NCBI RefSeq assembly: GCF_002127325.2
Contig: NC_035444.2
Location: 31,760,904 to 31,824,903 of the forward strand
DNA: 64,000 bases
Direction: 5' to 3'
From: Helianthus annuus
Lineage: Eukaryota; Streptophyta; Magnoliopsida; Asterales; Asteraceae
Shown in pieces: positions 55,606-64,000 of this stretch. The stretch's first letter is position 1; each line of letters opens with the position of its first letter. The position numbers and the translations under genes are program-made. Under the pieces are notes generated by a model. The model was not told the origin of the DNA. It searched no databases and saw only the letters and a program-made list of their open reading frames with translations.

Positions 55606-56460
55606 AGATTAATGGTGAAAGGGTTTATGCACTGGCTCCTCCTCCCCATGACCTAACCTTCGTCATCCATAACCCACCACCGTACACCTCCTTTACCGCC
55701 ACCCATCATCACCATCGCACCCACCCACCACCGTACGCCTCCACCACCGCTAAACCCACCACAATTCACCACCCACCACCGTACATCTCCCACCACCGCT
55801 AAACCCACCACTCCGGCAGTGGTTTTTTAGAGAGGGAACCTGAAGAGGTTAGAGAGAGAGAAAAAATAGGGAGAGAAAGTTAGAGTGAGAAAGAGAGAGT
55901 GCATAAGAAGTAAGAGGTAAAAAATTATTTTTACAAAGCAATCTATATCTATATATTATTTACATAATAAGCCCTGGAATGGTTAAATGACAAGAATGCC
56001 CTCATGTGTATGGCACATGACCAAATTTAACAAAAAAAAAAAATAAACTGGGTTAGGCTCAAAGGACATACCGTGCAAGATTTTGAAACATTAAGTACAA
56101 AATTCGTCAATTTTAAAGGTAAAGGACACCGCCTGTAATTTGGTGTAAACATAAAGGACAAAACTTGTAATTTACTCTTCATTATTTAATATATAAAATT
56201 AAATTTACTCAACCAGTACAATACACGGGGTTCTTAAAAATACAACATTTTTTATTATTTAAAATATAAAATTACATTTATTCAACCCATGTAATAAACG
56301 AGATTTTTTAATATATAATGTTTTATTATTTGATATATAAAATTACATTTATTCAAGCCGTGTAATAAACGAGATTTTTAAAGACTTATATATTTTTAAA
56401 TTATTTAGTATATAAAATTACATTTATTAAACCCGTGTAATACACGGGTAACCTAGTATA

Positions 56461-57536
56461 TCTATACTATATAATAAAAGAAACCATGTTTGGGACACTT
56501 GTCATCATATTAAGCCATGTACTCTATTGATAATTATCATTTAGTTTAATATTTTCTAATTAATTATAGATAATCTCCTACGAAATATTATTATGCATTA
56601 TCAGAAATTTTTCCCCGCCCTTTTTTCTCTAATTTAGTTAATATCCTTAAATTACTCATAATCTTTTATTTTTTTAAATAAGTAATTCTTTTTCCACAAA
56701 ATAATTAAAAGATAATTATACAATTGCATTGAATTTAATATAAATTTAATTATTAATTTTACACTCATATACAAAAGTTTATCCCTATTATAATAAATTA
56801 AATAAGTATGGTCTAGAAAAAAATGTGGTTATTGCATTACGGTAATATTTATTAATACATTGTATGTGTTTCATAATGCTAAATATACATCTAATCTGTA
56901 TCATTTTTAGGATGGTTATTAAATATCATGGATTTGATAGTATAAATTTTATATAAATATCATTGATTTTGTATTTCTAAACGGCAAATTTCTTTACACA
57001 TGACGTCTTTAGGACTTGAACCTAAGACCTTCCCCTCTCCTAGTGTTTAAAGTTTTGTCTTTATCAATTGACCGTGTTCTTTATGTTTAAGTATTATTTA
57101 TATATTTTCTAATTGATAGGTGTAGCACACGGGTATTTAAACATGTTATTTATATATTTCCTAACTAAATTTATAAAAGATAGCCGGCTTATAGCCTAGC
57201 GCTATCATGACGTCTAATAAACCTGTTTCTACAAATTATCTACAGAGCTGCATAAAATATTGTTTCTACAAATTATGTACAAAACTGCATAAAATACTTT
57301 TATTATTATTGTTGTTATCATCATTATTTTGTGTCATATGTTATAAGTTAGTGAGCTAAGATTTATTTGCCCTCTTATTTTACTCTGTTTCGGATTTTAT
57401 TATTATTCAATTTTAAAATTTTTATTAAAAAAATCAATAATATCTTATCACAAAAACCATTTTATCATATCTTAATCTTCGTTATTAACTATACTTATTT
57501 TATTTAACCCGTGTAATACACGGGGTTCTAACCTAG
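56461..57536 (+). mobile_element. complete non-autonomous Helitron (1076 bp)
   Basis: It begins TCTATACTATATAATAAAAG, 4 bp after the end of the preceding Helitron, and continues GGGACACTTGTCATCATATT. It ends with hairpin CCCGTGTAATACACGGG (57508-57524), GTTCTAAC and CTAG at 57533-57536. The interior is AT-rich with no coding. Only one clear hairpin copy is present, so it lacks the array seen in its relatives. Confidence 0.82.
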
Positions 57537-57751
57537 TATATATATAAAGAATCGCCGAATCGGCCTGCCCAGGCTGCCCTGAATATGACTTAAAGTCAAT
57601 TTTAATTGATGATACGAATTATAGTGCATAAAAATCATTATAGTACATAGTCTTTTTTCTATACCTATCACTTTTTAAGTATACAAAATAGTGTTTTTAA
57701 GTATATATAGAATATCAGGAAATCATAATTGAGAAGAGAAAGAAAAGAAAA
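57537..57751. other. short spacer between Helitrons
   Basis: 215 bp with GGCCTGCCCAGGCTGCCC near 57560. No feature recognised. Confidence 0.5.
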
Positions 57752-57839
57752 TCTATTATCTATTATATATAATAAACATAAAGATTTGGGCTGATGTGGC
57801 ACGTTCTTAGGGCTTCTCAGGATTCATTTTGGCGGGAAA

Positions 57840-58102
57840 ATGGATGAATGTTGGAAAAACTCGCGGATCCTTTTTTCCATGGATCCAACTTGCTCCATAC
57901 CCATATGTTTGACCAGGTTATATAAATCTCCTAAAAACCTAAATCCCTCAATTGCCTCATGTTTTCCTTCACGAACCCTAATCTCGGTCACCGCTGCTGA
58001 TCAAGAAAACCCTAGATGTGCATACGCATCTTCTTCATCAAATCCCCGGATCAAGCCGCTACAATCGTTTCTTCAAAGATCCAGCCACTATAATCATTCT
58101 GG
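57840..58102 (+). pseudogene. captured 5' exon-like sequence, unrecognised
   Basis: A 100-codon ORF with serine-rich translation (SCFPSRTLISVTAADQENP) reads up to TCATTCTG|GTATGTAT, a good donor site. The style (AACCCTAATC, GAAAACCCTAGATG) is that of a plant 5' UTR/first exon. The gene of origin was not recognised, and it may or may not belong to the MRD1-like exons downstream. Confidence 0.35.
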
Positions 58103-58389
58103 TATGTATTTTTCTTTTGCTGATTCATATTCTGATTGTTAATTTGATATATATTAGATCGTTCTTTTCGATTTCAAACCACAAATCGGGGGAATTACAG
58201 GTATGATGTATCGTGCTGTATTCAAATTGATTGGATGTGATGTTAACATGTTTTTGTTTTCAGGGAACGGTTTTGGATGGACATGCCCTTATATTAATTA
58301 CAGTTGTGCCATGTTAAGAACAATGATAGAGTAAAAGAGAAGGTGGGCGAAGATCAAAGTTCAACGAAGTTAATTGTGAGAAAACTTTT

Positions 58390-58905
58390 TTTAGGTCAAA
58401 TATGAAAAATATTTATACCCATTTCATTCCAATTGTGAGAAATGTAGCTTTTGAAGCTACCGAGAAAGAGTTGCGCCAATTGTTTAGCCCTTTTGGTCAG
58501 GTAATATTTTGTAATATTCTCTTTCAACAAGTCTGCAAATAAAAAATTTCTACCTTGAAAGCTTCATATCCTGTTATACATATTAAAACTAGCATTTGTG
58601 CATGAATGATGCAAGCTCAGGTTTAAAATTCGTATTGCTATATAAATGTTTTGATTTTTCATGTTTGATTTTGTCACAATGAAGTTAGAATAATAGGCTA
58701 TTTACTTGTGTTACATGTGATTTTAAACAATTTTATGCAATTACAGGTAAAGAGTTTAAGGCTTCCAACAAGGTTCGGGAAGCATAGAGGATTTGCTTTT
58801 GTCGAGTATGTAACAAAACAAGAGACGAAAAACGCCTTGCAAGCTCTATCAAACACTAATTTATATGGGCGTCATCTGGTATGCTTTTCGGGGAAATTTT
58901 TAATT
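58390..58905 (+). pseudogene. MRD1/RBM19-like RNA-binding protein, two exons
   Basis: Exon 1 ends IVRNVAFEATEKELRQLF, then SPFGQ, at a donor CAG|GTAATA (58501). After an intron of about 245 nt, exon 2 (58748-58878) reads VKSLRLPTRFGKHRGFAFVE and ends LYGRHL at CTG|GTATGC. Together they form most of an RRM domain: RNP2-like VRNVAF and RNP1 KHRGFAFVEY are visible. The closest family by motif is the last RRM of MRD1/RBM19, a nucleolar protein needed for 18S rRNA processing. Other RRMs and the C-terminus are absent. Splice sites are retained, so an RNA could still be processed. Confidence 0.75.
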
Positions 58906-58909
58906 TAAA

Positions 58910-61679
58910 TTTTACCTATTTATCTTCTATTATCATATTACAGAAACACAGGTTTTTAAACCGTGGACAAAGTTAAACATTACTATTTGTTAGTTTGTTA
59001 CTGAATGGCTGAGTACGTAGAAGCTAGAACGAGTCATAATCCTCTCAAAAAGATCTACACTTTAAAACCAGAGGCAACGATTTCATCCCATTTGCGTATG
59101 AATGGGTAAAAATAGGTAAAAATGTATCGGGTCAAATCACTCAAATAGCTGGAACATGTAGATGATTATATGAACCTGTGAATGTCTTACTTTACTTACA
59201 AGTACATGTTCTTTCAACTTATTATTTAGAATATTTCACTACATTGAATATTTGACTAATTATTTATTCATTTGTTGTGTATGCACCCCAACTAGAGTCC
59301 TGAAAATGGTGGTTTTGCAATTTGCAGCCACCAGTTCCGAAACCATATTTACAGGTGCCATTTTGTGCTTCATTTGTTAAGTAATTGAGTTATGATTTAA
59401 TTGGACATGATATGTTTTTATGCCCTATATTCTTTTAGTTTCTTTTTAAATAAATTTTGTTCTCCTTCATTTGTTTTCCAGATTTAGGACGATATGCTAC
59501 ACGATTGTATGTTCGTCTATGGCTCCATGGACTCTAGCGGGGTTTAAGATCACTTGACGGTAGTACATATTGGTAATGGTCCATCTTCTAACTAAATGAC
59601 TAAAGCAGTTTATTCAAATTAAGTTTTGCCAATGTTATTTTATTGAAAATATCAATAATGATATTTCATTGGAATATGCCTTTGCCTTTAGCATGGAAAG
59701 TGTTTTTGGTTTCAGTATTATATATGAACCAAGCCATGAGGGAGAAGAGGAGCCATAATGATATTTCATTGGAATATGCCTTTGCCTTTACTAAATTTTT
59801 TTAGTATAAATTTAATTTTAATATATTAATTTGTGAAAAAAAATTCGGGTTGAACGTGTCATATTCTGCTCAACCCGCGAATATTCGGGTTGTGTTCGGG
59901 TTCATATGTATGACACGCTTTTCGGGTTCGTCTAAAATTTCCGGGTTCAGGTTGGGTGAACCCTTGAACACGACCCGTTTAGGACCCTTAGTAAAAACTG
60001 CCTTTTCTTTTTCCTCATAAGCCGTCAAGTGAATCAGATAACTATTGTTGGCCAATTGACTATCATAATTTGAGAGCTGGAAATGGCATACTAAAGATAC
60101 CTAATAATGGTTATGAAAATCTCAAAGAAAGGAGAATAATTCTTTTAGCACTTCCCTGTTATGAAGCAAAGAGAAGTTGTAAACAAATATTTAAAAGTGA
60201 TTAAAACAACCGATTAAGTTGGCCTTCACATGCCTCACTATGGTAAGCTTCATTTTTATTTACTACTTTGATTCTTATTTTTTTTAAATTCATATGTTAT
60301 TATCTTTAATTGTCAATATTTAGCATATATTGGAGCAAGAAGAAGTAGACATCTATTATCTATTATATATAATAAATGTATGTTTCCGTTGTAAATCGTA
60401 ATTCCATATCAGTTAATCACTGTTGCAGTTATCCACTTTGTTCCATATCATGTTTTGATCGGTTTACACATCAACCCAATGTCAGTTTCAAGTTTTATTG
60501 AAACCGGTTGACCTCAAAAGTCAAAATTTATATTTTGATTTTTGTTGAATAGAAGAAATAACAACTTTTTTATGATATATTGGATTACATCTGCGGTTAT
60601 GATCCCTCTATTAAGTTTGACACTTGAAACTCTCTTGAGCTGGCATATATACCTGTTAACGCACAATATGAGAACTATAGAGGTAAGAAAAGTCAACACT
60701 TGACTAACGGGTTAGGATTTTGTTTTCTTTCCCAGTATTATAGTATTATGAAGGAACTAGGAAAATTTGGTTAGCAAAGAAGTCTGGACAGATATATAAG
60801 CATCCGTAGGATGTTGGTGTATACAGAAATGTCACTATGGTACCACCCTTTTCTTCATTATGCAAAGGTACAATCATTTATACATGGTGCTGAGTACAAT
60901 CCCAAAAACAATACCAACAACCCATAGCCATAATCCCCACCTCATACTGCAGCCAAACATTACTATTTTGCAATAAAAAATGAACCAAATGTGTTTGTTG
61001 CTCAACTCGACCTGTTACCCAACCTACCCATGCATTTTTTTTTTGTCAGGGTCATTACCACATGCCTAAGACACGTGGACTTTGCCTTTCTGAGGAACAA
61101 ACTATCAGCATAGTACGTATGCCAAGCTGATTATTTATTTTTATATACACACAAACACACACACACACACACACTATATTAGTTGAATAGTATTTTTTTT
61201 AATTTGCTAAAATCATGTGTTGATAGGTTTTGAGAAGACCAAGAATTGGGATGACAAAAAACGGTTAGGTAAACCACTTATTTTTAGTATTTTTTTTTGT
61301 TTAACCATAGGTGTTTGCTGAAAAATGGGCCGAAATGGTTAGGTTGAATAACGGGTCGAAATATGTTAGGCCATGTCATCTTGAGCCTCAGACGTAAACC
61401 ACTTGTACTATTTTAGGTTGTTTGGATTAGTTGAATAACGGGTCAAACACTTACATGTTTATTGATTTTCTAAATGCTTAATGGATCAACTATGTTTATA
61501 ACAAAACGATTTCGGAGGTTGTATGCCTATATACGTTAAAAATAGTTTTTTATTAACTTTCAACCTACCCGTTTAAACTATTTTCCTTTCTTAAATCTTA
61601 GGTTTTGATATTTATAATTGTTTGAGATAAAACACAACCTGAATTGACCCATTCATAACTAGATATATTTTCATTGTCA
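58910..61679. other. Helitron interior, no clear gene
   Basis: Mostly intron-like AT-rich sequence. 59840-59990 has TTCGGGTT-type words of a decayed MITE. 60352 is a second Helitron 5' end (TCTATTATCTATTATATATA). A CA microsatellite lies at about 61147-61173. Short ORFs were not recognisable. Confidence 0.5.
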
Positions 61680-61680
61680 A

Positions 61681-62146
61681 GTGTGCTTGACAAGCGACAA
61701 AAATGAGATTTTTGATGACGAGCGTATGAATTCATTAGAAGAAGCTAAGAAACAAGCCATATCCGGCGGATTGGACAGAGTTGTTCTCAAGCAAATGGTA
61801 TATTCAGAAACCCTGCATCAGTAAGAGAGACTAAAGAATCAAATCTTTCCCTCCTTACTTATGGCAAATTAAAGTAAGCTTTCAATTTACTTCCTTTTAT
61901 TATATCGAATAAAAACCATTAAACACTGATTAAACGGGTCACCGCGTTTATACTTTTAAGAGCAGTGTCCCCGAAGCGATACATGCTCAATATCTTATAG
62001 GCGTAATCGTCGATTTAGTACAAGAAATCACAAGTGCAGTTACGTGTTTAAAAAACGAAGATGAAGGAGCGGAGGTGAAAGAGAGCACAAACAAGATTGA
62101 ACCGTCTTTTTTTGCTGAATTTGTATCACAAGTGATGCAGCATTGA
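61681..62146 (+). pseudogene. captured 3' exons of an unrecognised gene
   Basis: Exon A (about 61681-61797) reads NEIFDDERMNSLEEAKKQAI then SGGLDRVVLKQM, ending ATG|GTATATTC, a donor. Exon B (61960-62146) follows an acceptor CTTTTAAG and reads SSVPEAIHAQYLIGVIVDLV, then a Lys/Glu-rich part, and ends FVSQVMQH at a TGA. About 100 codons in total, helical and charged, with no catalytic motif visible. I cannot name the family. The clean exon-intron structure and terminal stop indicate the true 3' end of a host gene. Confidence 0.5.
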
Positions 62147-62502
62147 AGTTCGGTACATTCGAGTTGGGTCGCGTAGGGTCATTTTTTATTAAATGTATCC
62201 CGTGTGAGAATTGAGTTTGGTTAGGATGATAAGTAGTGGAGTTCTGTTTATCTTTAATTTCTTGATCACTCAAATGAAGCTGGTTAAATTTTTCGCATTT
62301 TTATGTCATTGAATGACACTATTTACTTAAGTTGTTATTGTTAACATCTATGAAGACATTTTTTAATTTATTATTGTATTAACAATTAATCAATGTTGTG
62401 TAAAAGTTTAATGAAATACTATGTTACATTTTAACAAAAAAAACATGTTTATTAACTAATAAAAATAAACAACCCGGGAAGCATTCCCGGGTAATAACCT
62501 AG

Positions 62503-63113
62503 TGAAAGATACATATAATTTTGCGTTCCATAATACAATAACAATGAATATTTTGGTAGGAAAGTTACGGGAAAATCTTGTTTCATACTCTGTCTAGTAC
62601 GTATCACACATTTATTTACCTTGTATTTACCTGTCAAGTATCAAGTATACCCGTTAGTGTTTTAAAAAAAAAAAACCATGGGAATTTTCATATTGTTTAC
62701 TTTCAGTACCAAGGGGACATAGATGCAACATGGGTTATGATATTTTGGGTCATGGCAACCCTATGTCATTCATGACCTTTTCACAACCACAAGCAATAGG
62801 CTTGTGAGACCCCCCCACCCCACCCCTGGCCATCGTATAGGTATGGTAGTGTCATGATGCATACGAGAAACCATAACCTCCTTTTAAGCCAGTTCCACAC
62901 ATCCACACATCCCATTAAGCAATCGTTTAATCAAAGTTTATGGCATTGTTGTAATAATATTGTTTTTGCAATTACATTTAATGCATTAGTTATTTGTTAA
63001 AGTTTTAGAAAGATGGAAAAAGAAGTGTTTTTGGGTCAACCCGACCCGACCCCTTTTGACCCGTTACAAGAAAGGTTTGTTTTGACCTGTTAGTGTTTAT
63101 ATTTGTCTTACAG
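62503..63113. other. no complete gene; upstream flank of the bHLH exons
   Basis: The AT-rich start is followed by TACTTTCAGTACCAAGGGG near 62700, which could be a splice acceptor, but the translation after it is not recognised. CCCCCCCACCCCACCCC at about 62811-62827. Confidence 0.45.
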
Positions 63114-63440
63114 GTTATTGAGTTCTCTCTCACAAACGCTACAGAATGCGGGTGTGGATTTGACGCATGCCACCATATCCGTACAGGTTGATATTGGGAA
63201 ACGAGCAAAAATAGAGGACCGACATCTGGCGCATCGGCTGCAAAGGTATAAAGCATCCTGTTTTCTTCAGGAAGAATCACTAAAGTTTAGATCTTGAAAT
63301 TATTTGATTTGATATGTGCTCAGGATGATGAGTATACTCATTTTAGCAATCAAGCAGTGGGCCAGTTTCAAGATTTTAGCAAAGGGACAACTCACATCAA
63401 GCTTCAAAAATACTCAAGACATGACCCTACTTCTCGACCC
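63114..63440 (+). pseudogene. BIM-like bHLH transcription factor, 3' exons only
   Basis: After acceptor TCTTACAG (63113) the translation is LLSSLSQTLQNAGVDLTHAT then ISVQVDIGKRA, to a donor CAAAG|GTATAA (63245). This C-terminal motif is characteristic, as I recall, of BIM-type bHLH proteins that partner BES1 in brassinosteroid signalling. A second possible exon starts after CTCAG (63323) with DDEYTHFSNQAVGQFQDF. The phase at this junction does not keep that frame, so either the boundary is elsewhere or the gene is broken. The bHLH domain itself is not in the window upstream; Helitron sequence lies there instead. Either the gene was interrupted or this is a fragment. Confidence 0.5.
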
Positions 63441-63785
63441 CGTATTCAGCCTTTTTACGTATGTGGGGTGGGGCGGGGCGGTTATATAACTGAAAGACCA
63501 GTCAAAGTTGTATTTTTCGCGTCGGTTTTTTGTCGTTGGCATCCTGAGAGATCTGTGTTCTTCTGCTCTATAAAGAAGTGTATTACAGTTTTTGTTTGGT
63601 TGGTAGTGTGGATGTGGTCTTTAGTTTTGGTATGAATGAATCTATTGTTGTTAAAATTATATTTTTGTAAGATTACGGATTTGGGTTTTTATTAAAACTA
63701 ATAAAGTTTGTATTCGTGACTCAGTGTGGCTAATATCTCGGTTGAAAATGATATTAATAAATAAAAAGAACAACTGTAAACACAA
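63441..63785. other. spacer before the tRNA gene
   Basis: 63470-63490 is G-rich (GGGGTGGGGCGGGGCGG). No gene recognised; it may include a 3' UTR of the bHLH fragment. Confidence 0.45.
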
Positions 63786-63871
63786 GGGGTGGTGGCGCAG
63801 TTGGCTAGCGCGTAGGTCTCATAGCAATCTGAGTAATCCTGAGGTCGAGAGTTCGAGCCTCTCTCACCCCA
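63786..63871 (+). tRNA. tRNA-Met (CAT), elongator, with 11-nt intron
   Basis: Acceptor GGGGTGG pairs with TCACCCC (one G-T pair), with A as discriminator at 63871. D-arm GCGCAGTTGGCTAGCGC contains the A box, and T-arm AGAGTTCGAGCCTCT holds the B box GTTCGAGCC. The anticodon CAT is at 63820-63822 in loop CTCATA. The 11 nt GCAATCTGAGT (63824-63834) after position 37 fit the short intron usual in plant elongator tRNA-Met genes. A T-rich stretch (TTTTTG, TTTTTT) from 63874 is the pol III terminator. CCA is not encoded, as expected in eukaryotes. Confidence 0.95.
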
Positions 63872-63873
63872 AT

Positions 63874-63886
63874 GTTTTTGTTTTTT
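63874..63886 (+). terminator. pol III terminator of the tRNA gene
   Basis: GTTTTTGTTTTTT starts 2-3 nt after the discriminator base. Runs of at least four T end pol III transcription. Confidence 0.8.
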
Positions 63887-63934
63887 AAGCGATAGCAAGA
63901 GTAGCCACAGATCAAACTTGCCATGGTTGCTACG

Positions 63935-64000
63935 TTTTTTTTTTTTTTTGAAAGGAAAACTTCATTAAACCGACCAACCCGACAAAACGACGAGAGGCCA
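63935..64000 (-). mobile_element. possible retroposon 3' end, runs off the window
   Basis: A long T run is followed by GAAAGGAAAACTTCATTAAA. On the minus strand this would be a poly(A) tail preceded by TTTAATGAAGTTTTCC, like the 3' end of a plant LINE or SINE. Too short to classify. Confidence 0.4.

Larger units (their letters stand above)
54522..56177 (-). mobile_element. Pack-MULE with two fused host gene fragments
   Basis: A perfect 9-bp target duplication TTCATTATT lies at 54513-54521 and 56178-56186. Ends are GAGTAAATTACAAGTTTTGT and ACAAAACTTGTAATTTACTC. The inverted arms extend about 190 bp (GGCACATGAGGGCATT and AATGCCCTCATGTG inside). The interior carries, on the minus strand, first an aldose 1-epimerase piece and then an F-box/JmjC gene piece, both in exon-like form, between CCACC-rich sequences (54780-54900 and 55640-55810). 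No transposase. It sits inside the hairpin array of a Helitron. Confidence 0.9.
53642..56456 (+). mobile_element. Helitron interrupted by a SINE and a Pack-MULE
   Basis: The 5' end reads TTTATACTATATAATAAAAG (TC mutated to TT), and the family motif GGGACACATGTCATTCATTG follows after the SINE. The 3' part contains decayed hairpin units at 54225-54500 and, after the Pack-MULE, at 56187-56430. It ends with the perfect hairpin CCCGTGTAATACACGGG (56432-56448) and CTAG at 56453-56456. Removing the two insertions leaves about 1.0 kb, like the other non-autonomous copies. Confidence 0.75.
57752..62502 (+). mobile_element. gene-capturing Helitron (4.75 kb)
   Basis: The 5' end after A is TCTATTATCTATTATATATA at 57752, followed by GGGCTGATGTGGCACG. 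The 3' end is the perfect hairpin CCCGGGAA-GCA-TTCCCGGG (62473-62491), 7 nt and CTAG at 62499-62502, then T. Inside lie host-like exons with splice sites: a 5'-exon-like stretch (57840-58100), two MRD1-like exons (58390-58905) and 3' exons of another gene (61680-62146). A second 5' end of the same family lies at 60352, so a smaller Helitron (60352-62502) may be nested or an alternative start. No RepHel protein is seen. Confidence 0.75.

Noticed and set aside
63698..63898. 66-codon minus-strand ORF over the tRNA
   Set aside because: It is the antisense of a clear tRNA-Met gene.

Overview
This looks like a repeat-dominated segment of a flowering-plant nuclear genome, probably an Asteraceae eudicot (that family is my inference from the repeat types, not proven). 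Supporting signs are very high AT content, plant Helitron termini, Mutator/hAT/PIF MITEs, Ty3/gypsy elements primed by initiator tRNA-Met, an elongator tRNA-Met with a short intron, and fragments of plant genes. Only two loci look like possibly functional host genes: a small single-exon RING-H2 protein (49053-49427, minus) and a tRNA-Met (63786-63871, plus).

Layout. 1-5622 is a pile of Helitrons, ending in CTAG preceded by a hairpin and carrying subterminal arrays of about 70 bp that repeat that hairpin. 5623-12369 holds a tRNA-derived SINE, a 321-bp Mutator-type MITE, three or four hAT-like foldback elements, another Helitron 3' end and a 1.9-kb Mutator-like element filled with a 42-bp minisatellite. 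13081-20783 holds a foldback element with a duplicated arm, a Pack-MULE carrying a piece of a choline-phosphate cytidylyltransferase gene, a 2.3-kb Mutator-like element full of tandem repeats, and a MITE plus an hAT element with a perfect 8-bp target duplication. 20800-23372 is a decayed minus-strand LTR with a PIF-type MITE in it, a second type of SINE and a MITE truncated by a retrotransposon.

23373-47639 is a nest of two long-LTR Ty3/gypsy elements. Element A (5' LTR 23373-26967) was hit in its 3' LTR by element B (34455-47639). Both share one architecture: PBS, an extra proline-rich ORF1, an interval with a series of small hairpins with a CTGCGT loop, gag-pol with a chromodomain-like tail, a hairpin just after the pol stop, then the polypurine tract. 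Both gag-pol genes are broken. The last 5 nt of B's 3' LTR, the rest of A's 3' LTR and the right flank are missing, so a deletion followed the nesting.

47640-57751 holds MITEs, the RING gene, an hAT MITE, a LINE 3' remnant, direct repeats, and two Helitrons end to end. One of these contains a SINE and a Pack-MULE (54522-56177) that fused pieces of an aldose 1-epimerase gene and an F-box/JmjC-type gene. 57752-62502 is a gene-capturing Helitron with two exons of an MRD1/RBM19-like RNA-binding protein and the 3' exons of an unrecognised gene. 62503-64000 has the 3' exons of a BIM-like bHLH gene and the tRNA.

There is no operon-like organisation; the relations are those of nested transposition. 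The most unusual points are the two Pack-MULEs and one gene-capturing Helitron in 64 kb, the hairpin arrays at Helitron 3' ends, and the conserved RNA-hairpin series and palindromes in the two retrotransposons.
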